The notes beneath the pieces were generated by a model. That model made no database searches. It saw only the letters and a program-made list of their open reading frames with translations, and was not told the DNA's origin. Source: Virgibacillus profundi (GTDB taxonomy: Bacteria > Bacillota > Bacilli > Bacillales > Amphibacillaceae). Taken from it: a DNA stretch of 64,000 nucleotides. Below are positions 7,284-15,141 of this stretch, one piece after another. A program made the position numbers and the translations under genes. The stretch is taken from positions 124,001 through 188,000 of the forward strand of contig NZ_NPOA01000004.1 in assembly GCF_002287375.1 (NCBI RefSeq), written 5' to 3'. Numbering within the stretch: the stretch's first letter is position 1; each line of letters opens with the position of its first letter.

Positions 7284-7592
7284 ATGCTAACAATATTAGA
7301 TAGAGATATTGAGATAGTAGAAAACATATTAGGGGATCATAGTAGTTTAGAGGTGACACATTGTTATGATGACTCACGTTCAGTAGGAGACTTCAAAGAA
7401 GCCTTAGAAGAGGTTTTAAACAGTCTAACAGACAAAGAAGAATATATAGAAGAGTATAAAGAGGAAATTGCAGATCACCAACAGGATAAAAAGGAAATGT
7501 TAAAGCATATTAAACGACTTGAAAAGATGCTTAATAAGCGTGAAGTTAAATTTAAAAACTGGGAAGCTGTAGAAGATGATTTGAATTATTAG
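7284..7592 (+). CDS. Coiled-coil acidic protein, 102 aa
   Basis: From about residue 35 on, the protein is a continuous Glu/Lys/Leu-rich helix with heptad-like spacing, so a coiled coil is likely. GAGGAGGT lies just upstream of the ATG. It is the first gene of the A7 operon (7284 to about 8994). The family is unknown. Confidence 0.72.
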   Translation: MLTILDRDIEIVENILGDHSSLEVTHCYDDSRSVGDFKEALEEVLNSLTDKEEYIEEYKEEIADHQQDKKEMLKHIKRLEKMLNKREVKFKNWEAVEDDLNY

Positions 7593-7638
7593 TACCATGG
7601 ATTGAAAATAACATATCATAATATATGGAGGTTATACA

Positions 7639-8013
7639 ATGAGAAAGCAAACTAAAAAGCAATTGCAGGATTTTAACAATGAAGTCATTGAGATATTAGA
7701 ATTTTACGGTGCGAGCAGGGTCGAGAATCCTCATACTAGAATGATCACTTATATAATTGACAGTGAGAAAATTGGTGAGTTATCAATCAAACTGGAATAT
7801 GAAACATCACGTATATATACAATATATACTAAGTTTGATGATCCAGAGAAAGCTGTTAAGTTTTTCAATATATCAGTACACAATGGCAAAATGAATAGTC
7901 ATGAATATAGTCCAGAACCATGTTTAACGTTTATTGATGAGTTATTGGATAACTACAATCAGATCAATGGAATTGATTCACATGCAGCTTATTTAGAGGT
8001 TAATAGCAATTAA
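7639..8013 (+). CDS. Hypothetical protein, 124 aa
   Basis: This 124-residue protein appears to be a compact alpha/beta domain with many Tyr and Ile residues around positions 40-85. The start follows TGGAGG by about 8 bases. I do not recognise it; the operon context is other small unknown genes. Confidence 0.7.
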   Translation: MRKQTKKQLQDFNNEVIEILEFYGASRVENPHTRMITYIIDSEKIGELSIKLEYETSRIYTIYTKFDDPEKAVKFFNISVHNGKMNSHEYSPEPCLTFIDELLDNYNQINGIDSHAAYLEVNSN

Positions 8014-8035
8014 TATTAAATAGGAGGTAGTAAAA

Positions 8036-8209
8036 ATGATTAAATTAAATGTTGGCAGCGATTATGAATTTACAGACACAGACGGAACAAAATATGAGGG
8101 AACGCTATTTGAAAATATCAATGGTTGCTTAGGGTTTGATCTATTTGATGACAGTAGCGTAGAGAAGAGTATTGATGAAATTAAGGAAATCGAAGAAATA
8201 GCTGTATGA
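8036..8209 (+). CDS. Hypothetical acidic protein, 57 aa
   Basis: The product begins MIKLNVGSDYEFTDTDGT and ends in an acidic helix; it resembles a small beta-barrel or SH3-like domain. AGGAGGTAG lies 7-8 bases before the ATG, a strong SD. It is 22 bp after the previous gene. Confidence 0.7.
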   Translation: MIKLNVGSDYEFTDTDGTKYEGTLFENINGCLGFDLFDDSSVEKSIDEIKEIEEIAV

Positions 8210-8268
8210 AACAGGAATTTTATAGTATGACTTATGATAGAATTGCAAACAAAAGGAGAGTATATTGA

Positions 8269-8505
8269 ATGGATAAAAAGGATTTACTTATGACATTAAA
8301 AATCGAAAGAGATTATGCTAAACGTCAAGCATTGCAGGAAATAGGTATTTTAAGAGGGATTTTAGATAAGGTAGAGCAGAGGGTTGTTGATGGTAGTATT
8401 ATAGCAGATGATGGGTTGCAAGGCAATGAGTGGCGTTTATATAAAGCATTATCGAACTTAGAACAAATGAATACTCATATAAAAAATATCAATGAATTAA
8501 AATAG
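8269..8505 (+). CDS. Hypothetical helical protein, 78 aa
   Basis: This is a fully helical, amphipathic 78-residue protein. The SD AAAGGAG is 8-10 bases from the ATG. It is followed by a strong inverted repeat at 8515-8548. Function unknown. Confidence 0.68.
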   Translation: MDKKDLLMTLKIERDYAKRQALQEIGILRGILDKVEQRVVDGSIIADDGLQGNEWRLYKALSNLEQMNTHIKNINELK

Positions 8506-8514
8506 AAAATAGTA

Positions 8515-8548
8515 TTAATTGGCAGTCTGAAATACGGCTGCCAATTAA
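8515..8548 (+). terminator. Strong hairpin between genes
   Basis: A perfect 11-bp inverted repeat, TTAATTGGCAG (8515-8525) and CTGCCAATTAA (8538-8548), encloses a 12-nt loop. There is no run of T after it, so it may be a pausing or processing hairpin rather than a full terminator. Confidence 0.5.
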
Positions 8549-8578
8549 GATAAAACTATAACAGGAGTGAATTATAAT

Positions 8579-8746
8579 ATGGGAACATTTAAAGTTATCT
8601 TTACCTATGAAAATGGTCTTACACATGTATTAACTTATAAAGATGTAATAAGAGACAAAGAGAAAATTTTACATGCAGCGTTAAAAGATAATGAACATGG
8701 TTATTCAGATATTCATTCCATACAGATTATCGAATATGACTTTTAA
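8579..8746 (+). CDS. Hypothetical protein, 55 aa
   Basis: This is a 55-residue protein with a beta-alpha-beta pattern ending IQIIEYDF. The SD ACAGGAGTG is about 10 bases from the ATG. It follows the hairpin at 8515-8548. The family is unknown. Confidence 0.66.
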   Translation: MGTFKVIFTYENGLTHVLTYKDVIRDKEKILHAALKDNEHGYSDIHSIQIIEYDF

Positions 8747-8808
8747 ATTACAAAAGGGTTGTATAGGTATAAAAAGGTCATTTAAGGTTGCAAAAGGAGT
8801 TGTAACAA

Positions 8809-8994
8809 TTGATAAAAATTTATATTCACTGGCAACATAGACAGGATCAATATATAGTTATGGCTGTTGATGGTGAAACAATATTATATTCAGATATAGT
8901 AATGAGCGAGGTTTTAGAACTCACACTATCCATGCTAAAAGAATCTTTTTCTAGCACTCATAAAGAAATTAAAGAATACAGGAGATATATTTAA
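8809..8994 (+). CDS. Hypothetical protein, 61 aa (TTG start)
   Basis: The start is TTG 8809, with AAAAGGAG ending about 10 bases upstream and no competing ATG. The leader contains two near-repeats of CAAAAGG(A)GTTGTA (8752 and 8793). The small protein is unrecognised and ends just before the PIG-L gene. Confidence 0.62.
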   Translation: MIKIYIHWQHRQDQYIVMAVDGETILYSDIVMSEVLELTLSMLKESFSSTHKEIKEYRRYI

Positions 8995-9015
8995 AAATGA
9001 AGGGTGATGTTATTG

Positions 9016-9774
9016 ATGAAAACAATTGTATTTTTAACTAGTGTATTTATAGGACTTTTTGGAGCAACGGATATTGTAAAAGCAGACGCAGAGGTAAAGG
9101 AACAACCAACAACATTTTTTATAGTACCACACCAAGACGATGAGATGTTAACATATGGAGTTGCCATATTAAACCATACATGGCATGGAGATAATGTTCA
9201 TGTGGTATTAATGACAGATGGGGCTGCAAGTAGAGTGTATGAATTATTAAACAAAAAATTAGATAATCCATTAACTAGGCAAGAATTCAGTGAAGCAAGA
9301 TTAAAAGAATTTAAGCACAGTATGATGATTTTAGGTGTGCCAGATGAAAATATTCATGTAAAAAATTATCCAGATGGTGGTTTACAAGTAGCAGATGTTG
9401 AGAGCACAATTTTAGCAATTCAAAAAGAATATCCTAACGCAAAATTTAAAGCTATGAGTTATTTGGATGATCACAATGACCACAAAGTGTCAGGATTAGC
9501 TTTACAAAACCTGTATGACAAAGGGATAGTAAAGGATGCACGTTTCTATTTTAAACCTTCTCAATTTGGTACAGAACGTTTTAGTGGAGCAATTAAGGAT
9601 AAGTACTTACCAGAGTATAAACCATTCATCCATGCAGGAGTTGAGGTTTACAAAAAGTGGCAGCCTCAAATTGGAAGATATGCAATTGGAAACACAAGTG
9701 TTGGCAAAAGTTTTGAATTGTTAAAGAATAGTCCAACTAGTATGTACCATGTTCCGGGATATAAATTGAAATGA
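9016..9774 (+). CDS. Secreted PIG-L family deacetylase, about 252 aa
   Basis: This is a PIG-L/LmbE-family zinc-dependent deacetylase, a family that removes acetyl groups from N-acetylglucosamine-containing substrates. The zinc motif PHQDDE lies near residues 38-43 and a downstream DDHNDH motif near 151-156, as expected. An N-terminal signal peptide (hydrophobic core at residues 4-18, ending near Ala-Asp-Ala) predicts export to the cell surface. Starts at 9004, 9007 and 9013 are possible, but 9016 has the best spacing from AGGGTGAT. Such a gene in a prophage could alter the cell wall or surface glycans of the lysogen; that is inference. Confidence 0.85.
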   Translation: MKTIVFLTSVFIGLFGATDIVKADAEVKEQPTTFFIVPHQDDEMLTYGVAILNHTWHGDNVHVVLMTDGAASRVYELLNKKLDNPLTRQEFSEARLKEFKHSMMILGVPDENIHVKNYPDGGLQVADVESTILAIQKEYPNAKFKAMSYLDDHNDHKVSGLALQNLYDKGIVKDARFYFKPSQFGTERFSGAIKDKYLPEYKPFIHAGVEVYKKWQPQIGRYAIGNTSVGKSFELLKNSPTSMYHVPGYKLK

Positions 9775-9811
9775 TTTAATAAATTAAAAGTATTATATTA
9801 ATAATATATAA

Positions 9812-9875
9812 ACAAACAATTGGAACTAATCATCAAAAATTTCAATTGTTTGTAAGATCACAAATGTAGTATAAT
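9812..9875 (+). promoter_or_regulatory. Palindrome overlapping a promoter
   Basis: A perfect 11-bp inverted repeat, ACAAACAATTG (9812-9822) and CAATTGTTTGT (9843-9853), overlaps a candidate promoter, TTGTTT (9846-9851) with TATAAT (9870-9875) and an 18-bp spacer. The repeat could end the PIG-L transcript or act as an operator for the gene at 9907. Confidence 0.55.
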
Positions 9876-9906
9876 ATTATTCATAATAAGAAAAGGGGAG
9901 AATATC

Positions 9907-10473
9907 ATGTCAAACGAAAAGTTGAAACAAATTGTCAAATCAAAATGGTTTAAATTGGGTATTGTGGGAACTGTATTAGTAGCTATTGGAGCATTTCTTT
10001 TTATGAACATTAGCAGTAAAGGAGTAGCAAAAAACTTTGCCGAGGACTATATGGATGCTGTAAAGAATGGAGAAGACACATCAGACTTCATAAGTCGTAG
10101 CGAAGAAGGCTTTATTGATGTATTTGATTATGATTATTTAAAAGAAGTTGAAATGGAGCAGGAGAAGGTTATAATGTCATTAAATTATGAGGATTATGAA
10201 ATATTGCAAGAGTATGGCGAAAAAAATGATTTTGATTCATACGATGAATTTAAAAAACATTATAAAGACTTGTTTTCAGATCATGAAATCATAAGGGAAT
10301 CAGATATGTCTTTAGAGTTATGGGAGGAAGGAGAATTCAAAGATCGGTATAGCTTCCTGTATGATGTGACTATTGCTAACGGATTGGGACAGAAGATTTA
10401 CAAGAAAGCTGAATTAACTGTTGAGAAAAATGTTTTAGGAGAACATGAGATTACATTTATTGATATTAAATAA
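9907..10473 (+). CDS. Membrane-anchored protein, 188 aa
   Basis: One transmembrane segment (about residues 17-34) follows a basic N-terminus, giving an N-in topology with about 150 residues outside. The outer part resembles a small cystatin/NTF2-like fold and has a conserved-looking ending, ELTVEKNVLGEHEITFIDIK. The SD AAAGGGGAG is clear. It sits between the PIG-L gene and the lysogeny regulators, so it may be expressed in the lysogen. A role in superinfection exclusion is possible but unproven. Confidence 0.72.
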   Translation: MSNEKLKQIVKSKWFKLGIVGTVLVAIGAFLFMNISSKGVAKNFAEDYMDAVKNGEDTSDFISRSEEGFIDVFDYDYLKEVEMEQEKVIMSLNYEDYEILQEYGEKNDFDSYDEFKKHYKDLFSDHEIIRESDMSLELWEEGEFKDRYSFLYDVTIANGLGQKIYKKAELTVEKNVLGEHEITFIDIK

Positions 10474-10486
10474 AACGATTAGATGG

Positions 10487-10528
10487 CTATGAGTAATGTG
10501 CATCTTATATTTACGTTGCTCATAATAT
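10487..10528 (+). other. Imperfect hairpin before regulator genes
   Basis: TATGAG at 10487 and CTCATA near 10523 pair, with additional AA/TT pairing, separating the membrane-protein gene from the small regulator genes. It could be a weak terminator. Confidence 0.35.
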
Positions 10529-10549
10529 CACTGGCACACGGAGGGTTGT

Positions 10550-10780
10550 ATGGAGAATAACAATAGCTACAAACTCAATTTAGCAATGGAAAAGACTGAA
10601 CGACTATTTCAGCTTAGTGTAATCAACGCATATGAATACGGGCAATTAAATCGTTATTTTATAAGTAAGTATAGCAGCACAAAACTAAGCAGAATGTTTA
10701 AGAAGGACTACAATCCTTCTTCTGATAAACTTAAAAATATTATATGTACTGTAAATAAGGAAATCATAAAAGGAGACTAA
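10550..10780 (+). CDS. Small regulator-region protein, 76 aa
   Basis: This is a basic, helical protein located just upstream of an HTH gene (4 bp gap), with a good GGAGGG SD. In SPbeta the yopN and yopO genes lie in a comparable position before the recombinase genes, so this may be a functional analogue. I cannot confirm homology by eye. It is possibly DNA-binding or a partner of the next protein. Confidence 0.68.
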   Translation: MENNNSYKLNLAMEKTERLFQLSVINAYEYGQLNRYFISKYSSTKLSRMFKKDYNPSSDKLKNIICTVNKEIIKGD

Positions 10781-10784
10781 CAAT

Positions 10785-11003
10785 ATGATCAATTTAAAAC
10801 TAAAGGAATATCTAAAGGAAAAGAAAATTAGTATACAGTGGCTACATGAGGTGACTGGAATTAGATACGCAACGTTATATAATATGATCCACAAGAAACA
10901 CAAGAGTATAAATTTAAAATATCTATATTCTATAATGGATGCATTGAATGTTAGAGATATGAGTTTAATATTTGAAAAACAAGCAAAAGAAAGGAAGTCT
11001 TAA
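10785..11003 (+). CDS. XRE-like HTH protein, 72 aa (YopO-like)
   Basis: Residues 5-60 match the Cro/CI-type helix-turn-helix pattern: a first helix with LKEYLKEKKIS, then the turn and recognition-helix region WLHEVTGIRYATLYNMI. The length is typical of a minimal XRE regulator. It is tightly coupled to 10550 and 11005. In the SPbeta group an XRE protein (YopO) lies just upstream of the recombinase-like genes. It probably regulates the lysis/lysogeny switch. Confidence 0.75.
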   Translation: MINLKLKEYLKEKKISIQWLHEVTGIRYATLYNMIHKKHKSINLKYLYSIMDALNVRDMSLIFEKQAKERKS

Positions 11004-11004
11004 T

Positions 11005-11151
11005 ATGTTAACAACAGTAGGAGCTATTCCTTACGATGGATTTAAAGAGAGGGTTAATATTATAAAGATGTTAGAGAACAGTTATAAAGGTGCAAAGATT
11101 CGATTTGATGATGATATTGTATCTTATGAGTATAAAGTAAAAGATAATTAA
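11005..11151 (+). CDS. Hypothetical protein, 48 aa
   Basis: This is a 48-residue protein starting one base after the stop of the HTH gene, with GGAAG as SD. The sequence is unrecognised. Its position and tight coupling suggest co-regulation with the HTH protein. Confidence 0.6.
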   Translation: MLTTVGAIPYDGFKERVNIIKMLENSYKGAKIRFDDDIVSYEYKVKDN

Positions 11152-11158
11152 TAATATA

Positions 11159-11187
11159 TTGACATCCTTCATATTATGTGATACACT
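11159..11187 (+). promoter_or_regulatory. Promoter before 11240
   Basis: A perfect TTGACA (11159-11164) and TACACT (11182-11187) are 17 bp apart, with an ATTAATAATATATT element directly upstream as in the other phage promoters. Confidence 0.65.
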
Positions 11188-11239
11188 TAATGTACGTTAT
11201 TAAGAACAGTCACATGATGATAAAAGGAGGATGTAAAAG

Positions 11240-11428
11240 ATGGGAAAAGTTATTGATCTACAGGAATACAGAATTGAGCAACAGTACATAGCATTCTATT
11301 CTACACGTTTGGACTTATCTAAGGACATACAGTATAAAGATAAAGAGAACAGACGTGATGCGGCTAAAAAGATGCAATTAAGCTACATGAGAGTGCTAAC
11401 TTATGGTATTGATAATAAGACAAGTTAG
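11240..11428 (+). CDS. Hypothetical protein, 62 aa
   Basis: This short basic helical protein begins MGKVIDLQEYRIEQ, a start motif often seen in small Bacillota proteins. The SD AAAGGAGG is strong. It precedes the antirepressor gene. Function unknown. Confidence 0.68.
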   Translation: MGKVIDLQEYRIEQQYIAFYSTRLDLSKDIQYKDKENRRDAAKKMQLSYMRVLTYGIDNKTS

Positions 11429-11528
11429 GAGAGGTTGTGATATGAAATAGTTGTATTTTTACATTGATTGAAATATCGCTGGCTTTATTTACAAATGATC
11501 AAACAATAATATAAAGGGAGAGATTAAG

Positions 11529-12371
11529 ATGAATGGATTAGCAGTTAAAGAAGTGGAGTTTAATGGTGATGTGTTGTTAGCGGCACAAGACAAACAAAGT
11601 GAAAAGGTGTATATTACAGTTGCAGGAGTTTGTGAAGGAATAGGTTTAAATGAAAACCAAAAGGATAGGCAAGTTAAAAATATACAAAGTGATATTGTTC
11701 TGTCACAAGGGGTTAAAAACCTCTCCGTCAAATTTGACGGACAGTCCAGACACGTTGTGGGAGTAGAGTTAGATTTTCTTCCATTGTGGTTAGCTAAGAT
11801 TTCTATTACGCCAAAGATGAAAAAAGAATTACCTAAAATGGTTGATAAATTAATCGAATATCAGATTAAGGCAAAAGAAGTTCTTGCTAATGCTTTTGTT
11901 CATAATGTGACTCAAATTGTACCACAGAATTACAAAGAGTCTTTAAAGGCTTTACTGGCAGAAGTTGAAAAGAACGAAGAGTTAGAGCAGACTATTTTGA
12001 TTCAAGAACCTAAAGTTAAGGAGCATGAACACTTTATAGCGAGTAGAGGATTGCAGGAAATGGGATCAGTCTCAAAGTCTTTAAAAGTTGGTAGAACATA
12101 TCTGTTTCGCTTTCTACGAGAGGATGATGTTAAGGTTATGATGAAGGGCAGAGTTACGCCTTATCAAAGTTACATTGATCGTGGCTGGTTCACAGTTATA
12201 ATGAGAACCAAAAATGGGATGACAAGACCGAAGACATATGTTACACCAAAAGGTGTTAGTGGTATTAGTAAGTTGCTAAGAAAGCATATAGACAAATATC
12301 CATATATGTATAAGTTTAAAGATGTGGTATTTACACAATCTGAATTATCGCAGGCAAATAAAGATAAATAA
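11529..12371 (+). CDS. Phage antirepressor, P22 Ant-N plus KilAC domains, 280 aa
   Basis: Residues 1-115 fit the P22_AR_N antirepressor domain (VEFNGDVLLAAQD, then an EGIGLNENQKDRQVKNI-like segment and VGVELDFLPLWLAKI). Residues 150-270 fit the KilA-C/ANT C-terminal domain (SVSKSLKVGRTYLFRFLRE, then PYQSYIDRGWF). Such proteins inactivate phage repressors and promote lytic induction. The start has GGGAGAG 8-9 bases upstream. It is placed between the HTH gene and the recombinase module, consistent with a role in the lysogeny switch. The target repressor is not known. Confidence 0.85.
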   Translation: MNGLAVKEVEFNGDVLLAAQDKQSEKVYITVAGVCEGIGLNENQKDRQVKNIQSDIVLSQGVKNLSVKFDGQSRHVVGVELDFLPLWLAKISITPKMKKELPKMVDKLIEYQIKAKEVLANAFVHNVTQIVPQNYKESLKALLAEVEKNEELEQTILIQEPKVKEHEHFIASRGLQEMGSVSKSLKVGRTYLFRFLREDDVKVMMKGRVTPYQSYIDRGWFTVIMRTKNGMTRPKTYVTPKGVSGISKLLRKHIDKYPYMYKFKDVVFTQSELSQANKDK

Positions 12372-12403
12372 TAACAGATAAATCAATTATATTTATCTGT
12401 TAT
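12371..12403 (+). terminator. 13-bp perfect hairpin after antirepressor gene
   Basis: ATAACAGATAAAT (12371-12383) and ATTTATCTGTTAT (12391-12403) form a perfect 13-bp stem with a 7-nt loop right at the antirepressor stop. It is probably a terminator, although only a short AT-rich tail follows. Confidence 0.65.
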
Positions 12404-12454
12404 AGTTATACATAATAAATATTATAAAAAAATCATGTATATTGCAAATACTTC

Positions 12455-12483
12455 TTGACTATACTTGTATTGTATGGTATTGT
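12455..12483 (+). promoter_or_regulatory. Promoter of the recombinase module
   Basis: TTGACT (12455-12460) and TATTGT (12478-12483), with the familiar TATGG immediately upstream, are spaced 17 bp. It would transcribe 12532 and the YopP-like gene. Confidence 0.65.
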
Positions 12484-12531
12484 TTACTTAATGAGACATA
12501 CATAACCAATATTATAAAAGGAAGTGAGAAC

Positions 12532-12666
12532 ATGTTAACAGATTTACTAGGCTATTACAAAAGGAATGTAAATAAAATGTCGGATCAGCAGATTAAGAAG
12601 TCTAAACATGATTTAGAACAAATTTTACGAATCATGGACAAAAAACTAATTAAGGATGTGGTATAA
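12532..12666 (+). CDS. Small helical protein, 44 aa
   Basis: The ATG at 12532 has AAAGGAAGTG 7-8 bases upstream. The frame is open further upstream, but through the promoter. The 44-residue product is helical and basic, ends exactly where the recombinase gene begins, and is therefore translationally coupled to it. Possibly a partner or regulator of the YopP-like protein. Confidence 0.65.
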   Translation: MLTDLLGYYKRNVNKMSDQQIKKSKHDLEQILRIMDKKLIKDVV

Positions 12667-13713
12667 ATGTTGGCTGAAAAGGTTGTACCAATTAAAAATG
12701 AAAATGATGATGGTAGTAAAAGAGGATTCAATACAGAAGTATATGATCAGATTATGAGATTCATCAGAGACTTCTCAAGATCAAGTGAGAATACTGGATC
12801 TGCATATGAAAGAGATATTAGAAACTTCTTTCTTAAAACTAGAGACAAACAAATTGAACATTTAATCAAAAATGATTTAGAATATACAATAGAAGAGTTT
12901 GAGGATTACTATGCTTATCTTATCGATGAACGTAAAGTCTCTATTGTTACAGCGAACAGATATATTGGAGCTATAAGTGAATGTATAAAACACTTAAGAA
13001 GAAGAAGGCTGATTAATGATATATCCTTTTTAGACATTAAGAAGCACTCGGGAACGACTGACAGATACGGTATACTAACACTCAATGAAGTTGAGAAGAT
13101 GGCAGAATTAGCTTCTAAACAAGGCAGAGGGAACATAGGAAGAATTAAGCAGCTGATGATACTCTTTGCATTAGATACTTGCGCAAGGCGGAATGATTGT
13201 CTTACAATCAAATGGTCTAACTTTACAGTGAATGAACATGATGTAGGTATTCACATGATTGGAAAAGGTAACAAAGACTTTAAACCTTCAATTAGTAAAG
13301 AATTTTATAATGAGTTGTTGACTCTTAAACAATCTGAGAGTGAGTTTGTTTTCAATATACATGTTAATACAGTTAATAGAATGATGGATGATTTAAGAAG
13401 AGACATGAATATCCCAAAAGAAAGAAATATTGTATTCCATTCATTTAAGAAGACTGGTGTACAGTTTATTTGGAAAAAGACTGGTGACATTAATCAAGCT
13501 AGGAAAGCAGCCAATCACAGCAGTATCAAAACAACAGATATTTATATCAATAGAGAAGAGAATTACGGTATCATGGGTGCTATTTCATCTGGATCAAGTG
13601 TTGATGAAGAATTGTTTGAGGGAGCTAGTCATGAAGAATTATTGAAAGCAATTAGAGGATTAGGAAAAGACCAACAGATGTATATTAATTTACAATTAAA
13701 CAAACAAAAATAA
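12667..13713 (+). CDS. YopP-like tyrosine recombinase, 348 aa
   Basis: The fold is that of a phage integrase: an N-terminal SAM-like core-binding domain (residues 30-115) and a catalytic domain (130-320). Visible active-site residues are an Arg in TCARRND (about 175), a beta-hairpin Lys in GKGNKDF, His in HSFKK (about 258), His in AANHSS and a Tyr in TTDIYI (about 293). Box II reads HSFK, so the second catalytic Arg of the usual HxxR is a Lys. It may be weakly active or purely regulatory. By position it matches SPbeta YopP, which lies two genes upstream of the repressor MrpR/YopR. Confidence 0.85.
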   Translation: MLAEKVVPIKNENDDGSKRGFNTEVYDQIMRFIRDFSRSSENTGSAYERDIRNFFLKTRDKQIEHLIKNDLEYTIEEFEDYYAYLIDERKVSIVTANRYIGAISECIKHLRRRRLINDISFLDIKKHSGTTDRYGILTLNEVEKMAELASKQGRGNIGRIKQLMILFALDTCARRNDCLTIKWSNFTVNEHDVGIHMIGKGNKDFKPSISKEFYNELLTLKQSESEFVFNIHVNTVNRMMDDLRRDMNIPKERNIVFHSFKKTGVQFIWKKTGDINQARKAANHSSIKTTDIYINREENYGIMGAISSGSSVDEELFEGASHEELLKAIRGLGKDQQMYINLQLNKQK

Positions 13714-13730
13714 AATTGGTAAAACTTACC

Positions 13731-13759
13731 TTTACATTAATTAGATAACAGTATATTAT
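13731..13759 (+). promoter_or_regulatory. Promoter of the yopQ-like/mrpR-like operon
   Basis: TTTACA (13731-13736) and TATTAT (13754-13759) have a 17-bp spacer and lie 23 bp before the GTG start of the next gene. A small GGTAA/TTACC hairpin (13718-13730) precedes it. It would express the repressor in the lysogen. Confidence 0.6.
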
Positions 13760-13781
13760 AAAATTAGAGGAGTGTTAAATT

Positions 13782-15122
13782 GTGAAACAAGATAAAACTC
13801 GTCAAGAATTAGAAGAAAATTTGATACAACCGACTTTATCAGTGAAAAGAAAACGAAAGATTGTACAAGAGATTAAAGATAGCTTATTCAATAATCACAA
13901 AATAATTGGTGGAAATACACAATCTTGGATCAATGATCCAGAAACTGAATTACCATTGTTAGATTGGAGAATACTATACTTATTTGCCAAACAAATCCAT
14001 TCTAAAATTAATCAATCTAATATTAACCCGGATCATTTTTACACAGAGGTAGAAGCTAAGAAGGCACAACAGTATACCGGAAACTTAACAATAATGGAAG
14101 ATGTATCACTTCCTATGGTATTCAATGACGTTACAGAATTAAGATATGGAACGTATTTAACTCATATTAGCGCAAAACTACTAGCTCAAATGAGTTCAAC
14201 ATTGTTAAATTATAATTTTGACATACAAAGAGAAGCGACCAAAATAACAAGGAACAATGAGACAATCAAAGAAGCTACTTTAGTTTTGAAAAACGTATTA
14301 GAAATTAAAAGTCATTTAAAACAAGATTCATTAGAATCAACAAATATTGTATTTAATGCAGCAATAGGTACAGCAGACGATGGAGATGAATTAACTTACA
14401 ATCCAGAAACTAAACAACTACAGATTAACAAGGGCACAATTATTGACATTGTAGATGGATATCACAGGTGCAAAGGAAGTGAGTTAGCTCTAAACGAAAA
14501 TCCAGATATCAATTTTAAATTTTCATTAATTATATTAAACTATACAGATGACCGAGCTGCCAATTATCAAGGGCAGTTAGCAGAAGCAACACCAATGTCT
14601 AAACCAAAGAAGAAACAACTGTCATCTAAAAGACATTCTGATGCTATTGTAAGAGAACTAATGACACAATCCGAACTAAAGGACAAAGTGGCTGTTGCCC
14701 GTGTTCCAAGTGCACGTAATAAAGAATTAGTAACTTACGATGTCTTATCTGATACCATTGATGAACAATTTAAATTGGATAGAATGATTGATGTTCATAA
14801 AGTAACTAATTATCTAAAAACTTATTTTAATATCCTGTTAGGTGAATATGCAGAACAATTCATAGAGAACCCTATTGAGTGGAAAAAGAAATCGGTCATG
14901 GTTGAGAATAACATGTTTATAGGCTATATTGTTTTAGCAAGAAGAATGTATGAACTAGGAATAGATGCAGTAAACGTTATTGATTATATAGATAGTATTG
15001 ATTTTGATAAAAATAACGAGTTGTGGCAAGATATAGGATTCTTAAATGAAGATAAAAATTTAAATAAAACTATGTCAGCGAGAAATGCTATAGAAAACTA
15101 CTTTAAACAATTGGAATTGTAA
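13782..15122 (+). CDS. YopQ-like DGQHR-type protein, 446 aa (GTG start)
   Basis: A DIVDGYHRCKGSE segment (about residues 222-234) resembles the DGQHR motif of DndB/DGQHR-domain proteins, which are ParB-like nucleotide- or DNA-associated factors. A following Lys-rich segment (KPKKKQL, about residue 275) fits DNA contact. The GTG start has AGAGGAG upstream. It lies between the YopP-like and MrpR-like genes exactly as YopQ does in SPbeta. A role in lysogeny management is inferred from that context only. Confidence 0.72.
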   Translation: MKQDKTRQELEENLIQPTLSVKRKRKIVQEIKDSLFNNHKIIGGNTQSWINDPETELPLLDWRILYLFAKQIHSKINQSNINPDHFYTEVEAKKAQQYTGNLTIMEDVSLPMVFNDVTELRYGTYLTHISAKLLAQMSSTLLNYNFDIQREATKITRNNETIKEATLVLKNVLEIKSHLKQDSLESTNIVFNAAIGTADDGDELTYNPETKQLQINKGTIIDIVDGYHRCKGSELALNENPDINFKFSLIILNYTDDRAANYQGQLAEATPMSKPKKKQLSSKRHSDAIVRELMTQSELKDKVAVARVPSARNKELVTYDVLSDTIDEQFKLDRMIDVHKVTNYLKTYFNILLGEYAEQFIENPIEWKKKSVMVENNMFIGYIVLARRMYELGIDAVNVIDYIDSIDFDKNNELWQDIGFLNEDKNLNKTMSARNAIENYFKQLEL

Positions 15123-15141
15123 CCAAAAGGAGTGTAAGATA

